A stretch of 64,000 bases of DNA, taken from positions 430,001 through 494,000 of the forward strand of contig NW_023501054.1 of assembly GCF_014066305.1 (NCBI RefSeq), given 5' to 3'. Positions 44,890-57,752 of the stretch are shown one piece after another. The DNA is from Letharia columbiana (lineage: Eukaryota > Ascomycota > Lecanoromycetes > Lecanorales > Parmeliaceae). Under the pieces are notes generated by a model. It ran no database searches. It saw nothing but the letters and a program-made list of their open reading frames with translations, and was not told the DNA's origin. Positions within the stretch are counted from its first letter, which is position 1; every line of letters begins with the position of its first letter. A program made the translations under genes and the position numbers.

Positions 44890-45340
44890 TTTTAATTTTA
44901 ACGATTTATAGTTATTAATTATAATTTATAGTTATTATAGACTATATATTTATAATTATTAATTATAAAAATTAGTATATTAAAGCTATAAATAATAGCT
45001 ATTTAATTATAATATAGTAGTTATATACTTATAGCTATTATATATTAAAGTTATTAATTAATTTAATATATATATAAAATAATTAATATATTTAAAAGAT
45101 TAAGATATAATTTTTAAAGTAATTCGATTTATTATAGACTATAAGTCGAAATTAAATAATTTAAAAAAACGAATCTCTAGTAATTTAATAAGCGACTTTT
45201 TATATTTATATTAGATTTATATTTACTTATATAAAAGTTCTTTTCTTATATTCTATTTATCTATATATATAATTTATTTATATAGTATTTATATATAGTT
45301 CTAGCTCTAATTATATTAGATATAGTCTATTATATTAATA
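44890..45340 (+). repeat. Copia 3' LTR, RIP-mutated
   Basis: Aligned to the 5' LTR, nearly all differences are C-to-T or G-to-A (gacggcttatggcc to aacgatttatagtt). It is followed at once by a 430-bp repeat copy (45341-45770, inverse). Confidence 0.7.
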
Positions 45341-45770
45341 ACGAGTAAAGACCTATAAATTAAATTTATAATAATTTTTTTAATTAGAACTATCGAGTAA
45401 ACTTAATAAGTAATCTTTAATAAGCGATATTTAAGTACTTTACCTTTTAATAATTATATAACTAAATTTAGAAATTTTTTTTTATCTAAAAGCTCATATT
45501 TCGTTCTATCAATTTAAAAAAGAAAATTTAAAAATTTAATAGAAAAATAAAAAAGGTTATTCTATAGTGTAAATAAGATATATCTATTTTTTTAATAAGG
45601 AAGGCGCGAAAGGGCGAGATTTTGATAGTTACGAACGCTAATTTATTTATCCGCGATAACTTAGTCGATCTAACTAAAGAGCGTAGTAATTCTAAATTTA
45701 TACTTAATTATATATATAAATTTAAGGTTTTCTAATTTAGCTCTATCTTATTCTTTATATATATATTAAT
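45341..45770 (-). mobile_element. ~430-bp Helitron-end repeat, copy 3
   Basis: It starts acgagtaaagacct and ends with ctatcttattctttatata. It is one of the less mutated copies (aaggcgcgaaagggcgag is retained). Confidence 0.6.
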
Positions 45771-47805
45771 ATTACTTAGTTCTTAGCTCTATAACTAGCG
45801 AGCCTTAACGAAGATATCTTCTATTATATTATATCTTCTTCTTACTTATATAATTCAATAGTCTTATTATTCTTAATTTATCTTATCTATACTAGTATCA
45901 TATTTATATTAATTCTAATACTTTAATTTTAAAATTCTTTATATATAATTACTAGATTAAATTTCGCTTTTAAATATATTAATAATAGTTAATATAAAAA
46001 GACTCGAGATTATATAAAAGCGATATAATCTTATTAAAGATATAATTATTATAAAAATATCGGTTAATTATTTAGAAATATATCTATAATTTAATTCTAT
46101 CTTTTTATAATTCTCTTCTCTAAAGAAATAGTACTTAAATATATAGATTTTACCTAATCTATATAATATCTCGAAAATACTTAATTTTTAAAAAATATTA
46201 ATTTAAATATTTTTAAATTAGATTATAATATAAAGTATAAGTATTAAATTTAGATATTTAATATTATTCTATTTAATCGAGATATAATAAGTTAATATAG
46301 TATTCTAGATAACTCGTTAGTTATAAACTTGATAATAAAGATAATATCGCGACGCGCTTATATATACTATTAAATTAATATTTATTATTATAAATTAGAT
46401 TATTATCTAATAAGATAAGTGCTTATAAGTTAAAGATTAATAATCTAGATTATTAGAGTTTAATCTTATACTAATTACTATTAATATTTATTTAAAACTT
46501 AATAATTATAATAATTAGATCGCGCTATACGCTATATTTATATCTACTTATACTTTATTATATTATATCTATTTTAAAATCTAAATTTTAATATTACTAT
46601 AATAATAATTAAGTAAATATTAATAAATATTAATATATAATATTTTTATATTATTAGAATAGCTAAAATAATATCGAAATTATATAAGACTATTTAAATT
46701 AAGCTCAAATTAATATTATAATTATAATTAATATCTATTAATATCTATATTTATAATATTAAATTTAAAAAATAAAATATATTTATTTCGAAATTATTAA
46801 ATATATAATAAGACTATTATTAATTAATAAATTAAGTTATAATAAATATAGCTTTATAATAAAATAGTTAATTACTAAATTAAGTTCTTTAATAGAATAA
46901 GTATTAATAACTCTTTTAATAAAAATAATAAGACTTTTAAAATTACGCTATTAACTATCTATATATCTATTATTTTAAAAAAAAATTAAATAATAAGATA
47001 TTTAAAATAGCTATAAGATCTATAGATAGAAAATTAATTATATCGTAGTTAATTAATTATAGAATTTATATACTAATCTAAAAGCGTTTAAGATTAAAAA
47101 GAAAGAAAGATAATCTAATTAGTATATATACTTATATATATTAAAATAATTATTCTATAATTTTAATAAATATTTAATATTAGTTATAATAAAGTTTTAT
47201 AATTAAAAGATTATTAATATAAATTATAATTTTTATACTCTAAACGCGTTAAATAGTAATAAAAGTAATAGTTCTTAATATAATATAATATATTATACTC
47301 TATATAAGTAGATTTATTAATATATACTTAGAATTAAAAAGTTTAATTCTACTTTTATTATTTTACGAAGATCTCGAGATATTTATCGTTAAACTATATA
47401 TTAGAATATAATAAATATTTAAGTATAAGAGATTATAAAGTAGAAAGAGAAGAAGATAGCTAAATTAGTAAAATATTTTAATATCGAATTTTTATCTTAT
47501 AATATCGAGATAATAAGTAAGAATATATTTAATAATAAAGTTAAAGATTATTAATTAATATATTTATCTTTTTATATTAATAATAAAAATATAATAAAGA
47601 AATAAGATTAATAAATATATATATTATCTAATATAAGTATTTATTAAATTATATATATTTAGCTAGAATTTTTAAACTAATATATAATATAATAAACTTT
47701 AAACTTTATATTTTAAATAAGTTAAATTTATTTAAAGTCTTTTAAATATATAATAAGACTCTATCTTTTTATATTTATAACTTAACTACTTAGCGACTTA
47801 ATTAG
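45771..47805. repeat. RIP-mutated AT-rich DNA, transposon type not identified
   Basis: 45790-45950 carries the inverted LTR-like segment seen at 24.9 kb. The rest has no readable protein block in any frame that I could recognise. Confidence 0.4.
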
Positions 47806-48400
47806 TATATATAAAAGAATAAGATAAAACTAAGTTAAAAAATCTTAAATTTATATATATAGTTAATTATAAAATTTAGTTTATTACGCTTTTTAATTAG
47901 ATCGACTAAGTTAGCCTAATAATTCTTTTACGCCTTCTTATTAAAAATTAAATATATATTATTTATAAATAAAATAACCTTTTTATTTTCTATTAAAATT
48001 TTAAGATTTCTTTTTTAAATTATAAAGTATAGTTTACGCTATTTAATATTAAAAGAATTCTAAAATTCGATCTTATAACTATTAAAAAGTAAAAAGCTTA
48101 AATATTATTTATTAAAGTTCGCTTATTAAAGTTCGCTCGATAGTCTTAATTAAAAAATAGATATATATTATTTAATTTTAGAATAACTTTTTTATTTTCT
48201 ATTAAATTTTTAATATTTTCTATTTTAATTATAGAACGTAATATAGGCTAATAGATAAAAAAAAATTACTAAATTTAATCTTATAATTATTAAAAGGTAA
48301 GATATTTAAATATCGCTTATTAAAGATCGCTTACTAAATTTACTCGATAGCTCTAGTTAAAAAAAAGATTATAAACTTAATTTATAAACCCTTACTCGTA
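47806..48400 (+). repeat. ~430-bp repeat copy plus a partial 3' copy
   Basis: 47806-48160 starts tatataaaagaataag. From 48165 a second 3' half follows (ttctattaaa...ctcgatagctctag) ending cccttactcgt at ~48400. Confidence 0.55.
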
Positions 48401-48429
48401 CTTAATAATAAAATTTTATAAAGTTTATT

Positions 48430-50155
48430 TATATATATAAAAGAATAAGATAGAATTAAATTAGAAAATTTTAAATTTATATATATAGCTAATTATTAAT
48501 TCGAAGTTATTACGTCTTTTAACTAGACTAACTAAGTTAGCTCGCTAGCTCTCTCGAGCTCCCTTATTAAAAATTTATATATAGAAATTTTATACTCTAA
48601 AATAACTAGCTTTCTACGAATACTATTTCTTTATAATTTAATAAATTATAGAGCTTAGTATACGCTTTCTAACGCTATAAAAATAATAAAGTTTAACTTA
48701 CTATTAATAGATTAAATTAATATTTAAATATCGTAATTATATTAAACGCGTTCGAGATTAAATAATAATTCTTTTATCTAGTTATTTATATAATTATTAT
48801 TCTTTTATTACTCTATTAATTCTATTAATATAAATATAATTATTCTTAATACCTCTCGCGGAAACGTTACTAAATACTTTAGGTATATATATTTCTTTTA
48901 CTCGTCTTTTAGAGTCTCTACTAACGCTCTTAGATTATCTCTTAGCGAATTCGCTATTACTAGTAATCGAGGCCGTAAGTAAGTTTATTAGCTATCTACT
49001 ACTATTTATAAACGCATTAAAAGATCTTTAAAAAAAGCCTAAACGAATTTACAGCTATTATCTTTTTCTATATACTTCTTTTAAGCTAGTAATATTTAAT
49101 TAATCGCTTAATTAATACTATCTACTCTATTAGCTTAATAATTTACTTAGTTAAATTATTAATTAATTACTTAGTTATCTACTTAATCTAATACTCTATA
49201 AGAGAAAGAGTAAGAAAAGAAACTATAATAGATAAATACGGAGAATACTACGGAGAATACTATAAAGAATACTACGAAGAAACTAAGCGATAATAAGATT
49301 ATTATCGTTAAGAATACGACTTAGCTCTTTAAGATCTCACATTATATACTCTTTACGATTTTATATTAAATTATTACTTAATAAGCGAAGAATATTACTA
49401 TAACTTAATCTATTATCTCTATTATATTAATATAATATATTATTATAATAACGTTATAAGAGAAAAATTTACTATAATAATTATAGTTTATTAAGCCTCT
49501 ATAGAAGAAATATCGAACGATATATATTTAGATAAATTAAAATCGTTCGATATCTATAGTTATTTCATTATTCGAAAGATTTTACTATAATAGAAGATAT
49601 TATAAAATTTACATTACTAATTAATACGTTATCTTTATTTCTTTTTAATATTTCGCTCGTAAGAGGAGAATTTACTACGACGATTATAGCTAACTAAGTC
49701 TCTATAGAAGAAATATTAAACGATATATATTTAGATAAATTAAAATCGTTCGATATCTTACTCTAATAACTATTTTATTATTCGAAAGATTTTACTACGA
49801 TAGAAGATAATATGAGATTTATATCACTAATTAATATATTATCTTTATTTCTTTTTAATATTTTAATACTTCTTATTATAAGAATATAGCCTTTCTCTAT
49901 TTTTTATAGATAATTATTATAAATTAATTCTCTATACTTAATATACCTTTCTAATTAAATCTTAGCGCGCCTCTCTTCGTATATATATATCTATATACTA
50001 TATAGATTAAATTAATTTTATAGTAATAAAAATAGGTTAAAAATGTATAGTAAGCGATTAGAGTTCGATTTAACTTAGAGCTAGAGCTAAAAGTCGATTT
50101 AACTTAGAAAAATCTAACTTTATAAATTTAATTTATAGGCCTTTACTTCTTTACT
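48430..50155 (+). mobile_element. Internally deleted Helitron derivative (~1.7 kb)
   Basis: Its first ~700 bp (48430-49135) match 50938-51620 almost throughout (landmarks gctttctacg, cgctttctaacgctataa, aacgctcttag, aggccgtaag). Its last ~140 bp (50010-50150) match the end of the full element near 57150-57320 (gcgattagagt, gatttaacttag, atttataggcctttact). It lacks the Rep/helicase region, so it is probably non-autonomous. Confidence 0.55.
49463..49860. repeat. ~200-bp tandem duplication with an internal hairpin
   Basis: Two units (about 49463-49655 and 49663-49860) share ctctatagaagaaatat, tatatttagataaatt and ttattcgaaagatttta. Each contains cgaacgatat and the inverse atatcgttcg 20-30 bp apart (second unit slightly changed), able to form a stem. 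Confidence 0.6.
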
Positions 50156-50274
50156 TATTAAATATATAACTATTATTTATACGCTTAATAACTTTATATT
50201 TTATTTTATAATTTAAAAAAAAATAAATAGAAAATAAAAATGTTATTTTAAAATTAAATAATATAGATCTATTT

Positions 50275-50937
50275 TTAAATTAGAGCTATTTAACTATCGA
50301 GCTAACTTTAATAAGAGATATCTAAATTTCTTACGCTTTAATATTTATGAGACTAAATTTAAGAATTCTTTTTTTATTTAAAAGTCTATATTTCGTTCTA
50401 TAATTTAAAAAAATAATTTTAAAATTTCAATAGAAAATAGTAAAGTTATTCTATATATTAATAATATATATCTATTTTTTTAATAATTATAAACGCTAAT
50501 TTATTTATTTTTAATAATTTAGTCGATTTAATTAAAAGAGCGTAGTAACTCTAAATAGATAATTAATTATATATATAAATTTAAGATTTTTAAGCTAAAC
50601 TCTATTTTATTCTTTTATATATATTAATAATAAAATAAAGAATAGTATAAAGATATAATATAGTTTATATCTTATTAGTCTATACTATCTATAGCGAATT
50701 CTACTAGAATTAAAGAGAAAGAGAAGAAAGTTAATTAGTATATATAAAAGAATAAGATAGAGTTAAATTAGAAAATCTTAAATTTATATATATAGCTAAT
50801 TATAAATTTAGAGTTATTACGTCTTTTAGCTAGATAGATTAATTTATCGCGAATAAATAAATTAATATTCGTAATTATTAAAATCTCGCTCTTCCGTATC
50901 TCTCTTATTAAAAAAATAGATATATATTATTAGTATA
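50275..50937. repeat. Two partial ~430-bp repeat copies, opposed
   Basis: 50275-50632 is an inverse copy lacking the acgagtaaag end. 50738-50937 is a forward 5' half (tatataaaagaataag) and runs directly into the Helitron start at 50938. Confidence 0.5.
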
Positions 50938-53900
50938 TATAAAAGAATAAGGTAGGGCTGAGCTTGAAAACCTTGAATTTATATGTGCAGTCAATTATTA
51001 ATTTAAAGTTATTACGCCTTTTAACTAGACTGACTAAGTTAGCCCGCTAGCCCTTTTAAGCTCCCTTATTAAAAATTTATATATAGAAGTTTTACACTCT
51101 AAAATAACCAGCTTTCTACGGATACTATTTCTTTATAATTTCGTAAATTATAGAACTCGATATACGCTTTCTAACGCTATAAAAATAATGAAGTTTAATC
51201 TACTATTAGTGAATTAAATTAACATTTAAATTATCGTAATCATACTAAACGCGTCCGGGATCGGATAATAATCCTTTCATCTATTTATGTAATTATATTT
51301 CTTCTATAATTCTATTAATCTACTAATTATAAATAAATTCGCTCTTAATATCCCTCGCCTAAATGTTGCTAAGTATCTAAGATATATATCCCTTTCGCCT
51401 ATTTTTTAAACTTCTTATTAACGCTCTTAGGCTATCTCTCGGCGAATTCGTTACTACTAGTAATTAAGGCCGTAAGCGAGTTTAACAGTTATCTATTACT
51501 GCTTATAAACGCGCTAAAAGATTCTTTAAAAGAGCTTGAACGGATATATTCTCTTCTATATACTTCTCTTAAGTTAGCGATAATATCTTTTAACTCAGCG
51601 ATACTACCTTTTAAAACGCGTCTTTCTCTTCTATTCGTTCTTTATTATTTTATTTTAAAGCCTCTTAACGCGTATTAGATTCTAAATATCGTTAAGAAGA
51701 AGCTTTTAAACGAGAGGAAGACGCTGTCGAAAACCCTCTATTATGAGATCTATTATTAGACTTTTTTGATAATAATCCTTTCGATAATTTACGTTCTTTC
51801 AGCCCATCTTTTAGCTCTTATATAGATTTTATTTAGTCTCTAATAAAGCTCGCTAGCTATATCGCGTATTACTTATATATTATAGAGTCTATATAATATA
51901 ATTTAGATTCTATAAATTAGATTTATGATTATTATAATATAATATTATAGAAAGATAAGATAGTTAAGTAATACTACGATAGCGAAAAGATTAAAGTTAG
52001 TATATCTGAAATAGACGAGGTAAATAATATAAAATAAGGTTATAAGAATATTAAAATGAGTATAAATGATTTAATTAATCTCAGCGAGTATATTATTAAT
52101 TAAATTCTTTACTCTTTAACGCTAAAGACCTCGAATCTTATTAATAATAGTAAAGAATTCTATTATTATAGCGTTTAGTATAATAATACGATCTCTATAA
52201 TCTTATAGTAGGTTATTATTAATTATTTAATCGCTCTATATATGTATAAAATTTAGAAAGTAATTACTACTTATATATCTGCTCTAGCGTCTCTAAAGGG
52301 CGAAAAATCGATATTTAGCTAAATCTATATTATGAATAATACTTAAAATCAGTTTATAATACGGTCTAACTTTCTCTTAGCCGCGTTTCCTATATTGACT
52401 TTGCTAGATATAGCTATTATAATTATACTAATTAGACGCTTTACTATAAAATAGCTATAAATCTTAGAAGTATTAATCTCTATATTAACGCTCTCAAATT
52501 AATATCTAAAAGATTAAAGATTAATTCGAATATATGGGGCTATAAGCTACTCTATAAGAACTTATAATACTATAATTCACGCACCTATAATCGTTCTACT
52601 TTAGATGAGATTACTATCGCCTAAAAGAATAATATTAATAACTTACTAAGTATATCTAAGGCTAGAAATATATTAGTAGAGACTAAAAGTAGTGAGAGAT
52701 TTAGTATTTTATATTAATATTTAGCTTATATATCTCTACGCTATTCTCTTATCTTTCTATTTAATAAATAGTTATAATATAATAATATATCTAATATAGA
52801 TATTATATTAAATAGAAATCTTCTTATCTAGCGAAGTAGAAATAACGAAGTTATTCTACGAGTTAGAGGAACTATTAAATAAGATAGTTCTAAATAAATA
52901 ACGCTTATTTTATATTATAGATCTATTTTATCTATTTCTTCTATTCTATCGATCGCTAACTTTCTATAAATATATAATATAGAGCTATTCTAGTAAGTTC
53001 AATTATTTTCTTTACTATAATAGACTACTATAATATTTCATCTACGATATCTATATAATTATCGAAAATAATAAACTTTACTAGTTAAAGATAAATTAGA
53101 AGATTATTTAGACTAATATCTATTAAGTAGTCGTTGATATTTACGTCGATAAAGCTATTATAGATAATTAAGCTAATAAATAACGTATCGTTCTCTCTTT
53201 CTTCTATTAAGAAAGCTTATAATTTATAAAATAACTCTATTAGAATATTATTATTCTATTTACTAAGTTTAATCGACTGAATCTCTTTACGACTTTTATC
53301 TATAACTCAAAATAAATCGAGATTATTAAAAATCTCTTATTTGACGAACGCGTTACTAATCGACTTAATCTGATTACTAGAGTATTTAGACTGAAGCTAA
53401 AAACCCTTATAAACGATATTCTAAAGGGGAAGATACTAGATATACTTCTATTCTTTTTACCCCTTATTGCAGTGCAGTAGCTCTCCCTTATTCTATCCAG
53501 TAGGGTAGCCCCTTAGGCGATACATCAGTCAGGCGGTCAATACAGGTTATAGTCCCTGAGGGTGCTTCTAACATAGTTCAACTTACTACACGCCGTAATT
53601 CCTATCGATTAGCCCTACAATACTATCCATTTTTTTTTTACCCCTATAAGAGCGAAGCACGATCGATTAAAATATCGATTAGCCTTAATCCTAACTAACT
53701 TTACGGGCAACAGGTCGAGTTCCGGCCCATGCCTACACCATTAAATTTCAAAAACGAGGCCTATTATATACCCATATCCTTATTATTTTACACCTTAAAG
53801 ATTAATTCTTCAGCGCCGCTGAGGTTAACGTCGCTATTAATACTAAGATTTCTAATTAAAGACTATTTCCCAATCTCTATACGATTATTACTAGATATAT

Positions 53901-56900
53901 ACTTTATAGAAACTATAACCAATATACTACTAGTAGAATAGATACTATTTTATCTTATTAGAACTTAGATAAGAACGTATATAGCAAATAGTTTCCGAAG
54001 GACTTTAGCGATTATATCGTCTTTAAACTAGACTTCGAGTATTTTATATATCGTCGACGTAGGTCTATTAAGATATTAGATAATAAATCTAAGTAGAATT
54101 ACTAGATAATACTCTATAATCTCTATTTATTAATTAAGTATAACGCTTATATTAATATAAAGATCTACGTTAATATTAAAGTCTATAAATATATTTTTAA
54201 ATATATTTATAAGAATAGCGATTAAATTAGTTTTTAGATAGAGTATAAAAGCGATATAGATTAGGATAATATAGGGCTAGATTAGATAAACGAGATTTAA
54301 AAATATTAAGACGTACGATAAATAAGCTCTGCGAAAGTTTGTTAAAGGATTTTTAGCTTTAAATTATATAATTATAATCCTCCTATCGAACGATTATCTA
54401 TTTACCTCTCGAATTAATATAATATAATATTTAATAACGAAGATAATCTATTCTATATAGTCGATATAGAATATAAACGCTAGATTAAGTTAATAGCTTT
54501 CTTTTAGCTAAATTAAGAGCGTTAAGAGTAAAGACGAGTAGAAAATCTTTTTATATCGATCTATTAGTGCAATATATCTAGAAAAAGAATAAGCGAGATA
54601 TATTTAAATAAAGTCTACGTTAGAGGCGTAGGAATATTATTAAAAGAATATACTATATTAATCTAAATATTAAAAAGCTCTTCTATCTATAATATCTCCT
54701 TCTAAATATATTAAATTTTATATTCTTCGAAGACTTACATATAATAAATAATAATATTCTTTTTTTCTACTATAATGTCTATATAGTAAGAGGCTTACTT
54801 TATAATAACGCTAAATAAAATTAAATATTAAATAAAGTAGCGGTTTGATAGAAAGGATATATCTTATAGAGTCTCTTCGTGATAATTCTACTATAATATA
54901 AGCTCGGTAACTCTCTAGATCTATAAAATAATTATAAATTAAGATATATAGGTAATTTCTTTTTTATTAAGTAGAAATACTTTAAGCGTAGTATAATTAA
55001 CTTACCGCGCTAACGGTGATATTAAAATATTATAACTTTTTTTAATATAATATTTCTTTTTTATATATCAAAACTTTTTATGCTAGATATATTTTTCCTT
55101 AGCAATTTCTTTAATAAGTTAAAGTATTTTAAGCTAAAGAATAAGAAGATTATCGCGCTAACGATAATTTTAAAATATCGCGATATTTTTTAATATAATA
55201 TTCTTTTTTAGCTATTAAAACTTTTCGCGCTAGATATATTTTTCCTTTTTTTACCTATAAATAATTTAATTCTTCTCTTATACTTTATATATATTTCTTA
55301 ACTAACACTTATTATTCTTTATTTAAATTATCTAATAATCTTATTTATATTCTTTAGACTTAATACTATATTCTCTCTCTATCGAATAATATATAATATA
55401 AGTAGATCGTTATCGAAGATTTCTGCTTTTATTTAATTTAAATTCGATTAAAGAAAAATAATACTAGCTCTATAAAGGATATTAGCCTTACTATTAACTT
55501 TAATCTATTCGCGATTTAGCGAGACTACGAATAGTATTATATTAATAATCGAAATTAACTTCTACGCGAAGTACGTAATTATTAAATTAATATCTAGAAT
55601 TAGATATAGGCGAGTTTTAATAATAATTAAATTATTATAGCTGACGCTATTTAGAACGCGATCTCTTATTTTAATAGCTAACTTTTCTTTCTTAATAACT
55701 ATAGAGGTACTAATAAGACTATACTTTAGAATATTATATTATAAAAAATATGAAATAACTCTAAGATAGCTATTACTATAACTTTATCTAGTATTATCTT
55801 TATTCTTTTTTAAGATAATATTACTACTTATTCTCGCTTTAAGATCTCTCTTAATATTATTACTTAATCTAATTATAATATATCAATAAAATCTAATTTA
55901 GCTTAGTTATTAAAGGCGATCGAGCTTATTTTCTAAAACGAGATCTCTATATAAAACCGCTACGATATCGAGGCCGTCGATCATATACTTTAAGATATTT
56001 AAAAGAACCTTACTCCTTTTAATAGTATAGTTATATATTTCTATAATAACTTTTATTAAATCCTTTTAATTATTAAGGATACTAAGTTAAATCGTATCGC
56101 TCGAGTTATATTAAAGGCGTTCTACCTTTAGAATTATATTTAAATCCTTAGGCTAATAGAAAACATAAGGCTTTAAAATTCTAATCTTACTAATTAAGAC
56201 CGAACTAATATAGAGGAATTCGCTTAAAGGCTATTAGATATAGACAATAGTATCTTAATAAGCTTCGAAGAATAAGAAGCTATCGATTAGTTTATTAGGT
56301 AATTATTAGATAATTCTATTATTTAGCTAATTAATATTATTTATAATAATCTTAGCCTATATCGAATAGCTAATTTCTATATATTTAAGGCGATTCTTTA
56401 TACCCTTAATAAGAATATTACTTAATTTAATAGTTAAGTTCTTAATAAGTTTTTTAGAATTAAGATCGTTTATAATAGTAGAGATCAAGTCGTTAATAAG
56501 GAAGATAGCTTTCTTTTATCTACTAAAATAATAAATATCTTTAAATTAGCCTCGCTTTTACTCTATTATTTAAAGTTAAAATAAAATTATATAATAATAT
56601 TATTAAGGAATTTAAAGTAGCGTATAAATCTATATAATAAGATACGTCTATAAATTAAGTATATTAAATTTAAGATACTTAATTATTATATTCTTAAAAG
56701 CGAACATAACGATAAATAATATTATATATTACGTATTTCTCTAGCTCCGCCTAATTCGAATAATCTATATACTCCCTTTCGACGTATCTAATTTCTAATT
56801 CGATTAGCCTTTAGTATGATAATTAATAAGATCTAAGGCTAATTATTATAGTAGATTAGCTTATATTTATATTCCGAGGTCTTTACTTATAATTAACTAT

Positions 56901-57330
56901 ATATAGTCTTAAATCGAGTTATTAATAAGATTAGTCTATTAATTATAACTTTAGGCGATCTATTAAGAAGATAACTTACTCGACTAGCGAGATATATTAA
57001 GAATAAGATTATTAAGTAGATACTTCTTTCTTAGATAAGAATGTAATTAATCAGCGATTTATAGTAATAGAAGTAGATTATTTGTTATATAGAAAGCAAG
57101 TAAAGTTCGATTTGACTTAGAGTTAGGGTTTTATCTTCTTTATTAATTTCGTAGTAATGGAAGTAGATTAAAAACGCACAGCAAGCGATTAGAGTTTGAT
57201 TTAACTTAGGGCTAGGGCTAAAATTCGATTTAACTTAGAAAAATCCAACTTCATTTAACTTAGAAAAATGAAAAATCTAACTCCATGAATTTAATTTATA
57301 GGCCTTTACTTGTTAATATATAGAATAACT
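50938..57330 (+). mobile_element. RIP-mutated Helitron (Rep and Pif1-type helicase)
   Basis: Protein blocks readable on the plus strand in Helitron order: YLAYISLRYSLIFLFNK (~52715), NLLFDERVTNRLDLITRVF then LKLKTLINDILK (~53330-53440), SKxFPKDFSDYIVFK (~53985-54035), YRRRR...YNLYLLIKYNAYINI and YKYIFKYIYK (~54050-54210), SPSKYIKFYILRRLTY (~54695), FLNNYRGTNKT (55689-55721, Walker A with Gly-to-Arg and Gly-to-Asn changes), TTYSRFKISL (~55830), TPFRR then FxIRLAFSM (~56770-56820) and VFTYNxLYIVLNRV (~56880-56930). Every damaged residue fits C-to-T or G-to-A. 50938 and ~57320 are taken as ends because both are shared with the small derivatives. Canonical TC/CTRR termini were not found. Confidence 0.75.
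53455..53850. repeat. Little-mutated GC-richer island interrupting the Helitron
   Basis: Between two contiguous Helitron blocks (ending ~53450, resuming ~53850) lies sequence with normal CA/TG content. A candidate solo LTR, 53469-53574, runs from TGCAGTGCAGTAGC to GCTTCTAACA; its inverse starts TGTTAGAAGCACCC. The Helitron block that normally contains the HxH motif is missing here. Confidence 0.45.
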
Positions 57331-57752
57331 TTATTATTTTCTATTAAAATTTTATAATTTTTTTTTTAAATTTTAAAACGCTAGTTATGCTTTTCGAACT
57401 TTTAAGAATTATTAAATTTAGTTCTATAATTATTAAAGTGTAAGAAATTCAAATATCGCTTATTAAAGTTCGCTCGATAGTCGAATAACTCTAATTAGAT
57501 ATATATTATTTAATTTTAAAATAACTTTTTTATTTTCTATTAAAATTTTAAATTTTTTTTTAAACTATAGAATAAAATATAAACTTATAGAAGAAAAAAT
57601 ATTGTTAAATTTAGTTCTATAATTATTAAAGTGTAAGGAATTCAAATATCGCTTATTAAAGTTCGCTTATTAAAGATCGCTTATCTACTTACTCGATAGT
57701 TCTAATTAAAAAAAATATATAAATTTAATTTATAGATCTTTACTCGTAATTA
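57331..57752 (+). repeat. Two partial ~430-bp repeat 3' halves
   Basis: 57335-57490 and 57500-57752 each carry the ttctattaaaattt, aatatcgcttattaaag and ctcgatag blocks. The second ends atctttactcgt. Confidence 0.5.

Larger units (their letters stand above)
38383..45340 (+). mobile_element. RIP-mutated Ty1/Copia retrotransposon with later insertions
   Basis: The two LTRs (from 38383 and ~44890) frame an internal region in which pol is still readable on the plus strand. A CCHC zinc knuckle is mutated to KYYSYRKIEYYKREYSNKK (41104-41160: each Cys and the His changed to Tyr by G-to-A or C-to-T). The reverse transcriptase YVDD is changed to LYIDN (~43707-43727). RNase H blocks FTIEAKYIVL and ISLIKNLEYY, then KYIDI, lie at 44290-44500. 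A purine tract (aataaagagaat) precedes the 3' LTR. The Cys, Asp and Gly losses are all RIP-type. It is inactive and interrupted by a ~430-bp repeat and by a miniature LTR element. Confidence 0.8.

Noticed and set aside
45771..47805. Possible transposase in the AT-rich DNA
   Set aside because: No conserved block could be read in any frame, unlike the Copia and Helitron regions, so no family is claimed.
53729..53941. 70-codon open frame as a gene
   Set aside because: It spans the junction between the un-RIPed island and the Helitron, is hydrophobic by AT-rich codons only, and has no family match that I recognise.
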